Source of the DNA: JBGQAS01 sp964498605
GTDB taxonomy: Bacteria; Chloroflexota; Anaerolineae; Anaerolineales; Anaerolineaceae
Length of the DNA: 18,809 nucleotides
Assembly: GCA_964498605.1 (NCBI GenBank)
Contig: CAZCHK010000046.1
Span: 1-18,809, forward strand
Direction of reading: 5' to 3'
Each line of letters begins with the position of its first letter. The stretch's first letter is position 1. The translations under genes were made by a program, and so were the position numbers. This document shows positions 7,151 to 14,944 of this stretch, piece by piece. The notes under the pieces are model-generated. The model was not told the origin of the DNA. It saw only the letters and a list, made by a program, of their open reading frames with translations, and did no database searches.

Positions 7151-9500
7151 ATGCCTGACCTGATCGGACAATCCCTCGGACGCTATCATATCCTCGAGCA
7201 GCTGGGCGAAGGCGGTATGGCGACGGTGTACAAAGCCTACGACACGCGCCTGGAAGCTGATGTAGCGGTCAAGGTCATCCGCACCGAACAGCTGGCACCC
7301 AACGTGCTGGACCGAGCCCAAAAGCGTTTTGAGCGTGAAGCCAAGGCGCTGGCAAAGCTGACCCACCCCAACATCGTCAAGGTGACAGATTATGGAGAGC
7401 ATGGAGGTGTTCCGTACCTTGTGATGCCCTACCTTACCGGGGGGACGCTCAAACAACGCTTGGGACAGCCAATGCCATGCCAGAAAGCTGTCCGGCTGTT
7501 GATCCCGATCGCCAACGCGTTGGATTATGCCCATCAACACGGCGTGCTTCACCGCGACGTGAAGCCCTCCAATATCCTCATCACTGACTCCGGCGCACCG
7601 ATGCTTTCGGACTTCGGTATCGCCAAGATCCTCGATCTCAGCGACGGGCAGACATTGACCGGAACTGGTGTGGGGATGGGCACTCCCGAGTACATGAGCC
7701 CCGAGCAGGGCTTGGGCAAGGACGTGGATAGGCGCACCGACATCTACGCACTGGGTGTTGTGCTGTACGAGCTGGTCACTGGGCACAAACCTTACACCGC
7801 GGATACGCCCATGGCGGTGGTGCTCAAGCGAGCCACTGAACCGTTGCCAAGACCGATGCAGTACATTCCCGACCTGCCGGCAGAGGTGGAGCAGGTGCTT
7901 CTCAAAGCCCTCGCCAAGGAACCGGATAACCGCTACGCGGACATGGCGGCTTTTGAACAAGCTCTCAACAGTCTGGGGCAAGCGCAACCGGAGCAGAATA
8001 CGGACATAGTAGAAACCGCGCCATCAGGAAAAGAAATTACTGTCGATGAACTGGTAAGCAGTGTAGAAACAGAAGCTGAACCTATTTCGAAGCCTACGAA
8101 AAGTAAGGTCGCCTGGTGGGTATGGGCGGGGTTGAGCCTGCTGGGGCTTGCTGTGGTTATAGCGGGTATTGTGTTGGGGGTTGGAAACAGACAAACAGCG
8201 TTACCAGCTCCCACAAATACTACATCGGAATCAAAAACACAAACCGAACTGATGAGTGAGACCCCAACTAATACATCCACCATGTTGCCCACCCCACTGG
8301 GGGGCGGACAGGGAAAAATCGCATTTGTATCTGTAGAGAATGACATTGCCACGCTTTACATTTATGATCTTGTTAGCAATCAAGTCATAAATTTGGGCTT
8401 GCAAGGAGATAATATAAATCTATATCCTTCTCCTGGAGGTCAACTAGCATTCACAGTTACTCAGGAAAATCAGGTGTCCCTCTATCTTCTTGAGAAAGAT
8501 TCTATAAGTATCAAAGACCTTGAAATTCAGAGTAAATCGTTATCAAGACCCTTATGGTCACCAGATGATCGATCAATAGCTGTATCGATTGGGCCTAATG
8601 AAATTATGATCATAGACATTATTGACAAACATGAGATTACAGTCACACCCGGTGAAAGTAAATTGTATGTCCCCAGGGGTTTCTCACCCGATGGATCTTA
8701 CCTATTGTTTTACACATGGGATTATTTCTCTGAAAGTAATTGGATCATATCACGCGACGGTTTGGATATCATACCTGTTGGGGTGGGAAATATCGATTTT
8801 GCCAGCTGGTCGCCTATAGAAAATACTTTAATATTCTGTTCGTCAATTAATGATACTTACGAAATATTTTCTTTTAATGCAGAAACGGAACAGCTCAACC
8901 GGTTTACAGAAAATTATGCCCAGGACACCTCTCCTAGATGGTCTCCGGACGGCAAACAGATTGCTTTTTTTTCGAGCCGGAATGGAGTCTATGAGTTGTT
9001 TCTAATGGATGCAAATGGTGAAAATCAACATAGCGTTGCCCCTGCAAAATTTGATACCTACCCAGAATTGATCTGGTCTCCAGATGGTAAATGGATCGCG
9101 TACTCAGTGGGAGAAAGCAGATCTGAAATNNNNNNNNNNAATGTATCTTGTTAATATTGAAACAGGCAAGCTAGAACAATTGACTAGCAACACTAGTCCC
9201 GAATATTATATTGCGTGGTCAAATGACAGCAGGGATTTGTTTTGGGTTGGGCATCACGAAGGAACAAAGATAACCATATCACAATATGATGTTGACGAAA
9301 AACGGGATGCAGCGGTTGTTTTTAAATCCGAGAATTCGATTAGGTATGATTTGTCTCCAGATAACAGCTATTTATTAATAATAGACAACCCTTATTCTGA
9401 AAACGATTCAGTTATATATCTAGTTTCATTAGTTGTTAATACAGTCACCCCGATTTTTAATGAATCGACAAGAATAACCGATATGGAATGGATTCCGTAG
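7151..9500 (+). CDS. Membrane Ser/Thr protein kinase with extracytoplasmic beta-propeller (interrupted by assembly gap)
   Basis: The kinase domain is closely similar to that of the gene at 209-2122 and has all key residues: GEGGMATVY, Lys41, Glu63, HRDVKPSN (Asp136, Asn141), DFG Asp154 and GTPEYMSPEQ. One membrane span (about 320-345) is followed by a Thr-rich spacer and then TolB/PD40-type propeller repeats with SPDGKQIAFFSS and SPDGKWIAYS. The N gap at 9130-9139 breaks the frame. Beyond it, from 9140, a second frame continues the propeller (MYLVNIETGK) to a stop at 9498-9500. The two halves join in frame if the true gap is a multiple of three bases, so I read one gene. The propeller part is clearly AT-richer than the kinase part, which suggests a separately acquired outer domain. 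Confidence 0.85.
9130..9139. other. Assembly gap of 10 N
   Basis: Ten N replace unknown sequence inside the propeller part of the second kinase. The length is probably a placeholder. Two bases of a codon precede the gap and one completes a codon after it, so the real gap should be a multiple of three if the gene is intact. Confidence 0.98.
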
Positions 9501-9530
9501 AAGAGTTATTATTTGTTAGGATTTATCGTT

Positions 9531-9741
9531 CATTGATCACGCGAGGGTAAATAGGGCGGAACCACACCCTTGGAAACGGAATCCGTAAAGGCAGCTACCA
9601 GGTTTCTGCAGCAGCAGTGGAGGACAATGGAAGCTCTGGTGGTTGAGCTGGCCATAACCTAATCCGATCCTATTGACCAACGCATTGGTTCAGGTGGGCT
9701 GGCATGGCGAGGCCGTAGAGGTTGCGAACTGGAAAAGATGA
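9531..9741 (+). pseudogene. Decayed third copy of the WXG-type gene start
   Basis: The stretch from 9531 copies 6297 onwards: CATTGATCA, GCGAGGGTAAAT, GGAAACGGAATCCGTA and CAGCAGCAGTG all recur with few changes. The base triplet matching the TTG start is TAG at 9552-9554, and an in-frame TAA stands at 9660-9662. A shifted frame then reads LTNALVQVGWHGEA, a WXG-like turn, before TGA at 9739-9741. The metallopeptidase half is missing. It is best read as a dead, truncated and frameshifted duplicate. From 9742 to 9867 I see no gene. Confidence 0.8.
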
Positions 9742-9882
9742 ATTTGAGAAAAGTTAGGGACATGAAACTGGAGCAGCATCGTGGAGGAGTGCGGTTATCT
9801 GTCAAAGAGGTTCTGACCTGAAGCGGCTTTCAGAGAGCACTTTTCAATAACTATTAAGAGACGAGCGATGAAAAGGAGCGGC

Positions 9883-10752
9883 ATGGAAAGCAGCACTTTT
9901 AGAAAAATTAGAATCATTAGTCCAAGCGCGGTATGTTTTGGCTTGATCCTGTCCTGCTGCACGGGAGGACCCCAAACGTCACTTGAACAACAACCCGCCT
10001 CCTCTCCAACGCCAGGAACAGGGTCCACGTTGATCACGGAAAAGGACAGCATGGTGATGCTGTATATCCCGGGCGGCACATTCCAGATGGGCAGCACCGG
10101 CATCAGGCTTGATGAAGAGCCCATACATGCGGTTACGCTGAGCCCGTATTGGATCGATTCCACCGAAGTTACAAATGCAATGTATATGCAATGCGTGGAA
10201 GAGGGAAAGTGCAGTCCACCGGATTCCTCCGAATCCCACACCCGTTCCAGCTACTACGGTAACACTGCGTTTGATAATTACCCTGTGGTCTATGTGAGCT
10301 GGCGCGACGCCCAGAATTACTGTGAATGGGCAGGCAAGCAGCTGCCCACGGAGGCGCAGTGGGAATTCGCTGCGCGTGGGACCGACGGCAGGATTTACCC
10401 ATGGGGGAACACCTCCCCAACATGTGATGATGCAAACTACTGGCTGAATGATAGCAGCAATGGCTGTGTAGGAGACACGGCAGAAGTGGGCAGTTATGAC
10501 AGTGGGAAAAGCCCTTTTGGCGTGTATGACATGGCGGGTAACGTGTGGGAATGGGTGTATGAATATTATGGCAGTTACGCATCCAAATCACAAACTGATC
10601 CCCAGGGGCCAACCACCGGGAATTACCGGGTGCTGCGCGGCGGCTCGTGGTACGGCTGCGAGATCTTCCTGCGCTCATCCGATCGAGACTGGTTCGAGCC
10701 TGAACTTACGTACGGATTCATTGGTTTCCGCTGCTCCATCTCGCTTCCTTGA
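9883..10752 (+). CDS. SUMF1/FGE-like domain lipoprotein
   Basis: A 289-residue predicted lipoprotein. A short hydrophobic signal ends in ILSC, which fits a lipobox, and a Pro/Thr/Ser-rich spacer leads into a SUMF1-like domain from about residue 57. This domain is strikingly similar to the outer domain of the kinase at 209-2122: shared PGGTFQMGS, LSPYWID, AGKQLPTEAQWEFAARG, SGKSPFGVY, GNVWEWVY and YRVLRGGSW. After GGSW it reads YGCEIFL, so the two catalytic cysteines of true formylglycine-generating enzymes are not at their positions and enzyme activity is doubtful. AAGGAG at 9873-9878 supports the ATG at 9883 over one at 9868, which would add five residues. It follows the WXG pseudogene and has no clear operon partner. 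Confidence 0.88.
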   Translation: MESSTFRKIRIISPSAVCFGLILSCCTGGPQTSLEQQPASSPTPGTGSTLITEKDSMVMLYIPGGTFQMGSTGIRLDEEPIHAVTLSPYWIDSTEVTNAMYMQCVEEGKCSPPDSSESHTRSSYYGNTAFDNYPVVYVSWRDAQNYCEWAGKQLPTEAQWEFAARGTDGRIYPWGNTSPTCDDANYWLNDSSNGCVGDTAEVGSYDSGKSPFGVYDMAGNVWEWVYEYYGSYASKSQTDPQGPTTGNYRVLRGGSWYGCEIFLRSSDRDWFEPELTYGFIGFRCSISLP

Positions 10753-10821
10753 GTGTGTACTTCTTTTGCAAAAAGAACCGCAGTTCTAGTGTATTCGTGT
10801 CTACCCGGGAATATCTACCCA

Positions 10822-10849
10822 TTACCTCGGACAGCTTATTCTGTATAAT
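10822..10849 (+). promoter_or_regulatory. Candidate promoter for the solute-binding-domain gene
   Basis: A perfect TATAAT at 10844-10849 lies 29 bases before the ATG at 10879. A weak -35 (TTACCT, 10822-10827) sits 16 bases upstream. Transcription would start near 10856. It supports this gene being transcribed on its own. Confidence 0.5.
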
Positions 10850-10878
10850 CAATTTAAGAACAATGAGCGGAGGGATCA

Positions 10879-12228
10879 ATGGAGTATTTTGACGCACCAG
10901 AAGCTAACCCGGGGCAGGATGGGATCTGTTCCGATAATGAATGTCCGTGCGGCTACCCGGGCGCGACCATCCCGCGCGGCACGGGATACCTGTACATTTC
11001 CAAAGAACTGGTGGAATTCCGCCGCGACGCGCGCACCGTCGAACAGGCGCGCAAGAAACTGGATAGGATCCGCGCGAGCACGCCGGGCATGATGGTCATG
11101 TTCGACCCGAGTGTGAGCATGCCCATCCTGATGTGTGAACAGGGAGCGCGCAAGCGCGGACTGAACATGGAGGTGGCGGCCGCGGACGCGCGCTACTGGT
11201 GGGAGCATCACAAGGCCCCCCTGCGCCCCACCCCCCTGGCCAGGGACATTGCTGTGGCTCCAGCTGTTCGAAAGGTTTCCACGGCAGCAGATGCCATGAA
11301 AGAAACAAATCTTTCACGGACACCCGTGCCTCCGGTCTGGACTTCACCTGTCTCTCCACAACCAGCCTGGCCTCCCCCCATCACTACGAAAACCGCTCGC
11401 CCTAATAACGCATGGGTCTGGTGGCTGGTCGGTTCGCTGGGCTTTCTTAGCCTGCTGGGGATGGCGACGGTCCTTATATTCACCGTGTCCAAAAGCAATA
11501 GCGAGAATCCTTCCATATTCGCCGGAACCGCAGGAAAAACACTCACGGTGGGATCGGATTTCACCTGGCCGCCTTTTGAGTACATCGATGATGAAGGGGA
11601 ATACGCCGGGTTTGACGTAGAACTGATGAGAATGATCGCTGAAAAGATCGATGCGGAGATTACCTGGGAGAATACCCCGTGGGATTCCCTTTTTGCAAAA
11701 GTGATGGATGGGCAGGTCGATCTGGCCATCTCGGCCATCGGCTATTCGGAAGAAAGGGACGAGAACATGGATTTTTCGAAGCCCTACCTGGAAAACCCCG
11801 ACATTTTTTTGGCAAGGAATGATTTCACAGGTGGCATTTCTGCCCCGGAAGATCTGTCGCCTTACCAGATCAGCGTGCTTCTTGGCTCAATGCAGGATGA
11901 ATGGCTGGAAACAGAACTGGTACCCCAGAGTATTTTGAGTGGTGGGCAAATAAAACATTATGACAGTCATGCCCTTGCCATTACTGACCTGGTGAACGGC
12001 CAGTCGGATATCGTGATCCTGGAGAAGACCCTGGCGGTCAGGTACCTGGCTCAATATCCCGACCTGCAGATCGTTTACACGCGAGAGAATCCGAGAGGCG
12101 GTCTTTATATTGTCTACCCCAGCGGCTCTTATGAGTTGCGCCAGTCCATCGATCAGGCCATTCTGGAGTTGAAAATTTCAGGTGAGATCGACCGACTTTT
12201 TGAAGAAGTTTTTGTGAATTATCCTTGA
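10879..12228 (+). CDS. Membrane-anchored family 3 solute-binding protein with N-terminal Cys module
   Basis: A 449-residue protein with an unusual order of parts. Residues 1-110 form a predicted cytoplasmic module with Cys17, Cys22, Cys24 and Cys86 (CSDNECPCGYPG, then MCEQGARKRG), perhaps a metal site; I do not recognise the family. A Pro-rich linker precedes one membrane span (about 178-203, starting NAWVWWLVG). The outer part (about 219-449) is an SBP_bac_3 domain: GSDFTWPPFEY, GFDVELMRMIAEK, GQVDLAISAIGYSEER, FSKPYLENPDIF. This family binds amino acids and similar small ligands. No permease or ATPase genes are next to it, so a sensory role is at least as likely as uptake (inference). The start at 10879 follows GCGGAGGG. 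Confidence 0.85.
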   Translation: MEYFDAPEANPGQDGICSDNECPCGYPGATIPRGTGYLYISKELVEFRRDARTVEQARKKLDRIRASTPGMMVMFDPSVSMPILMCEQGARKRGLNMEVAAADARYWWEHHKAPLRPTPLARDIAVAPAVRKVSTAADAMKETNLSRTPVPPVWTSPVSPQPAWPPPITTKTARPNNAWVWWLVGSLGFLSLLGMATVLIFTVSKSNSENPSIFAGTAGKTLTVGSDFTWPPFEYIDDEGEYAGFDVELMRMIAEKIDAEITWENTPWDSLFAKVMDGQVDLAISAIGYSEERDENMDFSKPYLENPDIFLARNDFTGGISAPEDLSPYQISVLLGSMQDEWLETELVPQSILSGGQIKHYDSHALAITDLVNGQSDIVILEKTLAVRYLAQYPDLQIVYTRENPRGGLYIVYPSGSYELRQSIDQAILELKISGEIDRLFEEVFVNYP

Positions 12229-12304
12229 TTGTTTAAGTGGTGTATGGCTATACGCATTATTATTAAATGATTACTCGTATTCTTCTTTCATTATAAATTT
12301 ATTC
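12229..12304. terminator. Convergent gene end with weak hairpin
   Basis: The plus-strand solute-binding gene and the minus-strand lipoprotein gene end facing each other. A 6-bp stem with one G-T pair, 12240-12245 against 12250-12255 with loop GGCT, is followed on the plus strand by ATTATTATTAAAT. It could be a weak two-way terminator, but the stem is short and AT-rich. Confidence 0.3.
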
Positions 12305-14923
12305 CTATGGGTTCGTGCATATGGGAAGCAGTTCGTTCACTTCCCGCAATGCCTGCATCCAGGAGAATTCCTGGTTGTCACTGAAGTAATAATAGACCGT
12401 GCCGTTCGGAAACAGCGTGATGACATTCCCGCTGACACCCTGCATCTGGGCGGTCCAGAATTCACAACCAAAACCGTTGGCGGTCGAATAGCGCGTGGCC
12501 CAAAAAGCGTTGTTGTACATCTGGCGCGTGTCGATGCGCACGCCGCGGTCTTCAGCGTCGCGCTGCAGGCTGGAAGCCAGCATGCCTGGATGCAGGACCT
12601 GTTCACCATCGATCATTCCGTCACCGCGGTTGAGAAATGTGATGATCTTCGCCACGTCGTCCGGCGTCCACCACAGACCGTACCCCCCTTCCGCCTGCCC
12701 CTGCCAGCTTCTATCCGCCGTGCGCATGCTGGACAAGAACCCGGGTCCCACACCCAGCGGGAGATACACATCTTTCACCACCAGGTCAAAGATATCCGCC
12801 TGCTCTCCCTCCCTTCCCTGCAGGAAGCGCTGCATGGCGGTCATCAGGATGAAGGTGTCGCTGGTGCGGTAGACCCAGCGCGTGCCTGGTTCCGCCCTGG
12901 AAGGCGCGGTAAAAGCGGCGGCGATGCGCTGATCAAAAGGCTGCGCGTTAAAGAACTCGCCCATCTTCTGGCTGTTGTCGTCTTCTATGAAACCAGAGGA
13001 GAAATAATTTCCTGTCGCCATGTCCAGGGCATTCTCAAAAGTGACATTCTCCCAGTCCCCAGCAGCAACGGCGGATTCCGGGACATAATCCTTGATCAGC
13101 AGATCCGGTACCTCAGAGCCGTACTTCTGCGCCAGGCGCATCAGGGCGACACTGGCAAAGGCGGATTTGGCTGTGGAAAAGGAAGCGGCGCGCATTGATT
13201 CGCAGTACGGGTAAATCCCGAACCGGGTCCGGCATCCGCCGACGTAATTCATCCCGCCAATGATGACGCCGTACCAGGACATGTGCTCAGGGGTTACACC
13301 GCTGCCAAACGCGGACAAATCCACGCCGGGGTAATCCACCGCCAGCTCTTCGATCGGCTTGGTTGGATAGCGCTTCTCCAACTCACGGGCAAACGCGTCT
13401 CTCACCTCATCCGCGCCGTCCACTTCCTGCGGGTGGTAGACCGCATCCAGCAGTCCCCACAGGTTGATCCTGTAGTAGGTAGATACCTCCTGGGTCACCT
13501 GATACCAAACTTTGGAAACACTCTGATCGTCGAACAAAAAAGTGAGCGTTCCGTTGTAGGCGGAATTCGAGCCCTTGATGGACAGGGTAAAAGGAAGCGA
13601 GGCGCGCGAATAGCCCTGATCGCCGGGCTCCTGCCAGACGCGGCCGGGCTCCAGGTGCAGGTTCCAGTAAGGATGATTGGCAATAATCAATCCACGCCGC
13701 ACAGGCACAAGATACCCATCGTCGGTCTGCACGAATTCGTAATCGAATTCCGGCAGATAACCGAACACCGGTTCCAGTTCCCCGCGAACGTTCTCCATTC
13801 GTCCCTCCTCCTGCTCGGAGAGCAGCTCCAGGCGCCCCTCAAAGCGCTGCAGCGGTGGTTGGGCGTCTAAAGGTGGCGTGAGAGCCAGCTCGTCTACCGG
13901 ACCGTTGAAATTAAAACCATTTATCAGGTCCGCGTAGCTCAATGAGAGCCCGTTTCGTTCTTCCAATGAAACACCGTCTTTCACTGGGGAGTAACTGATC
14001 CAGTAGATATCCGGGAACTTCCCTGTCTCGCGGTTGCTGGCGAAGAACAGGACACTTCCATCCGGGGAGATGGTCGGCGTGCTTTCCTCGTGAACCGAGT
14101 TGATTGAGTCACCCAGATTTTGCGGTTCTCCCCATTCGCCTTGATCGTTGCGGTAAGAAATGTACAGGTCCCCCACCCGTTCATTCGTTGAAAGGTTGTC
14201 AGTTCTTCCAGCGGAGTAGAACAGAAGGAAATCCTCCCGGGGAGAAACGAACGGCTCCGCGTCAACAATCTGGTCGGTCACCTGGAAGAAATCGATCCTT
14301 TGAGGGGTCTGGTAAACGCCCTCCACCCTGCAGGAGCGGTACAGCCCCTCTCCACCCAGCTCGGGATAGTTGGCGACATAATACAGGGTCCCATCCAATG
14401 TCATTGAGGCATGCGCCTCGCCCCCCATGGAATCAACCGGTAGCTGAAGACGGGTAGGTTCCGACCACCCCTCGCCCTCGCGCTCGACAGTCCAGAGGAG
14501 GTAATCCTCCTGGGGTGCCGCACTGGCTGCAAGCGGTCGGTCAGAAGAGAAGATCAGCAGCGCTCCGTCCGTGCTGATGAAAGGAGCAATGTCGTTGTGC
14601 TGCCCAGAGAAAGAGGCGGGTTCCGCTTCCGACCAGCCTTCGGGTCCGCAATGGCTGACCATGATCACCGCTCTTCCAGAATCCAGGCGGGTGAAGTAGA
14701 TCTCTTGCAGATCAGGATGCACCACCAGCGACAGTTCCACATCTGATGAAGCGATCAAATCGGGCATAAAAACCCACGGAGCTTGCGAGGGAGCCTGCGA
14801 CAAAAAGTTGGACTGCTCTAAAAGCGTGGTGTCATCCGTTTGTGGAACGGAGGCCGGAGAACAAGCCGAGACCAGCATCGCAAAACAAACTGTGAAATAA
14901 AAACTTGCCTTAATTCTATTCAT
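12305..14923 (-). CDS. Lipoprotein with PD40 propeller and serine beta-lactamase-like domain
   Basis: An 872-residue predicted lipoprotein with lipobox VSAC (Cys21). The first half holds PD40/WD40-like repeats such as ISPDGSVLFFASNRETG. A middle beta-rich region follows, and the C-terminal third (about 545-872) resembles the beta-lactamase/penicillin-binding serine hydrolase family. SxxK is STAK (Ser583, Lys586), YRT at 685-687 fits the Tyr-x-Asn/Ser position, and GVSGN near the end may fill the third motif. Family members include esterases, peptidases and beta-lactamases; the substrate cannot be told from sequence, and resistance should not be assumed. GGAGGAG precedes the ATG at 14923. It lies 21 nt after the WD40 lipoprotein gene on the same strand, so they are likely one operon. 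Confidence 0.85.
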   Translation of the reverse strand: MNRIKASFYFTVCFAMLVSACSPASVPQTDDTTLLEQSNFLSQAPSQAPWVFMPDLIASSDVELSLVVHPDLQEIYFTRLDSGRAVIMVSHCGPEGWSEAEPASFSGQHNDIAPFISTDGALLIFSSDRPLAASAAPQEDYLLWTVEREGEGWSEPTRLQLPVDSMGGEAHASMTLDGTLYYVANYPELGGEGLYRSCRVEGVYQTPQRIDFFQVTDQIVDAEPFVSPREDFLLFYSAGRTDNLSTNERVGDLYISYRNDQGEWGEPQNLGDSINSVHEESTPTISPDGSVLFFASNRETGKFPDIYWISYSPVKDGVSLEERNGLSLSYADLINGFNFNGPVDELALTPPLDAQPPLQRFEGRLELLSEQEEGRMENVRGELEPVFGYLPEFDYEFVQTDDGYLVPVRRGLIIANHPYWNLHLEPGRVWQEPGDQGYSRASLPFTLSIKGSNSAYNGTLTFLFDDQSVSKVWYQVTQEVSTYYRINLWGLLDAVYHPQEVDGADEVRDAFARELEKRYPTKPIEELAVDYPGVDLSAFGSGVTPEHMSWYGVIIGGMNYVGGCRTRFGIYPYCESMRAASFSTAKSAFASVALMRLAQKYGSEVPDLLIKDYVPESAVAAGDWENVTFENALDMATGNYFSSGFIEDDNSQKMGEFFNAQPFDQRIAAAFTAPSRAEPGTRWVYRTSDTFILMTAMQRFLQGREGEQADIFDLVVKDVYLPLGVGPGFLSSMRTADRSWQGQAEGGYGLWWTPDDVAKIITFLNRGDGMIDGEQVLHPGMLASSLQRDAEDRGVRIDTRQMYNNAFWATRYSTANGFGCEFWTAQMQGVSGNVITLFPNGTVYYYFSDNQEFSWMQALREVNELLPICTNP

Positions 14924-14944
14924 CTTTTCTCCTCCATCAGCGTT

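Noticed and set aside
10761..10787. Terminator after the SUMF1-like lipoprotein gene
   Set aside because: AGAAC/GTTCT at 10774-10787 gives only a 5-bp stem with no run of T after it.
12305..13300. Antibiotic resistance beta-lactamase
   Set aside because: The SxxK and Tyr motifs place the domain in the serine hydrolase superfamily, but the protein is an 872-residue propeller fusion and nothing points to beta-lactam cleavage as its role.
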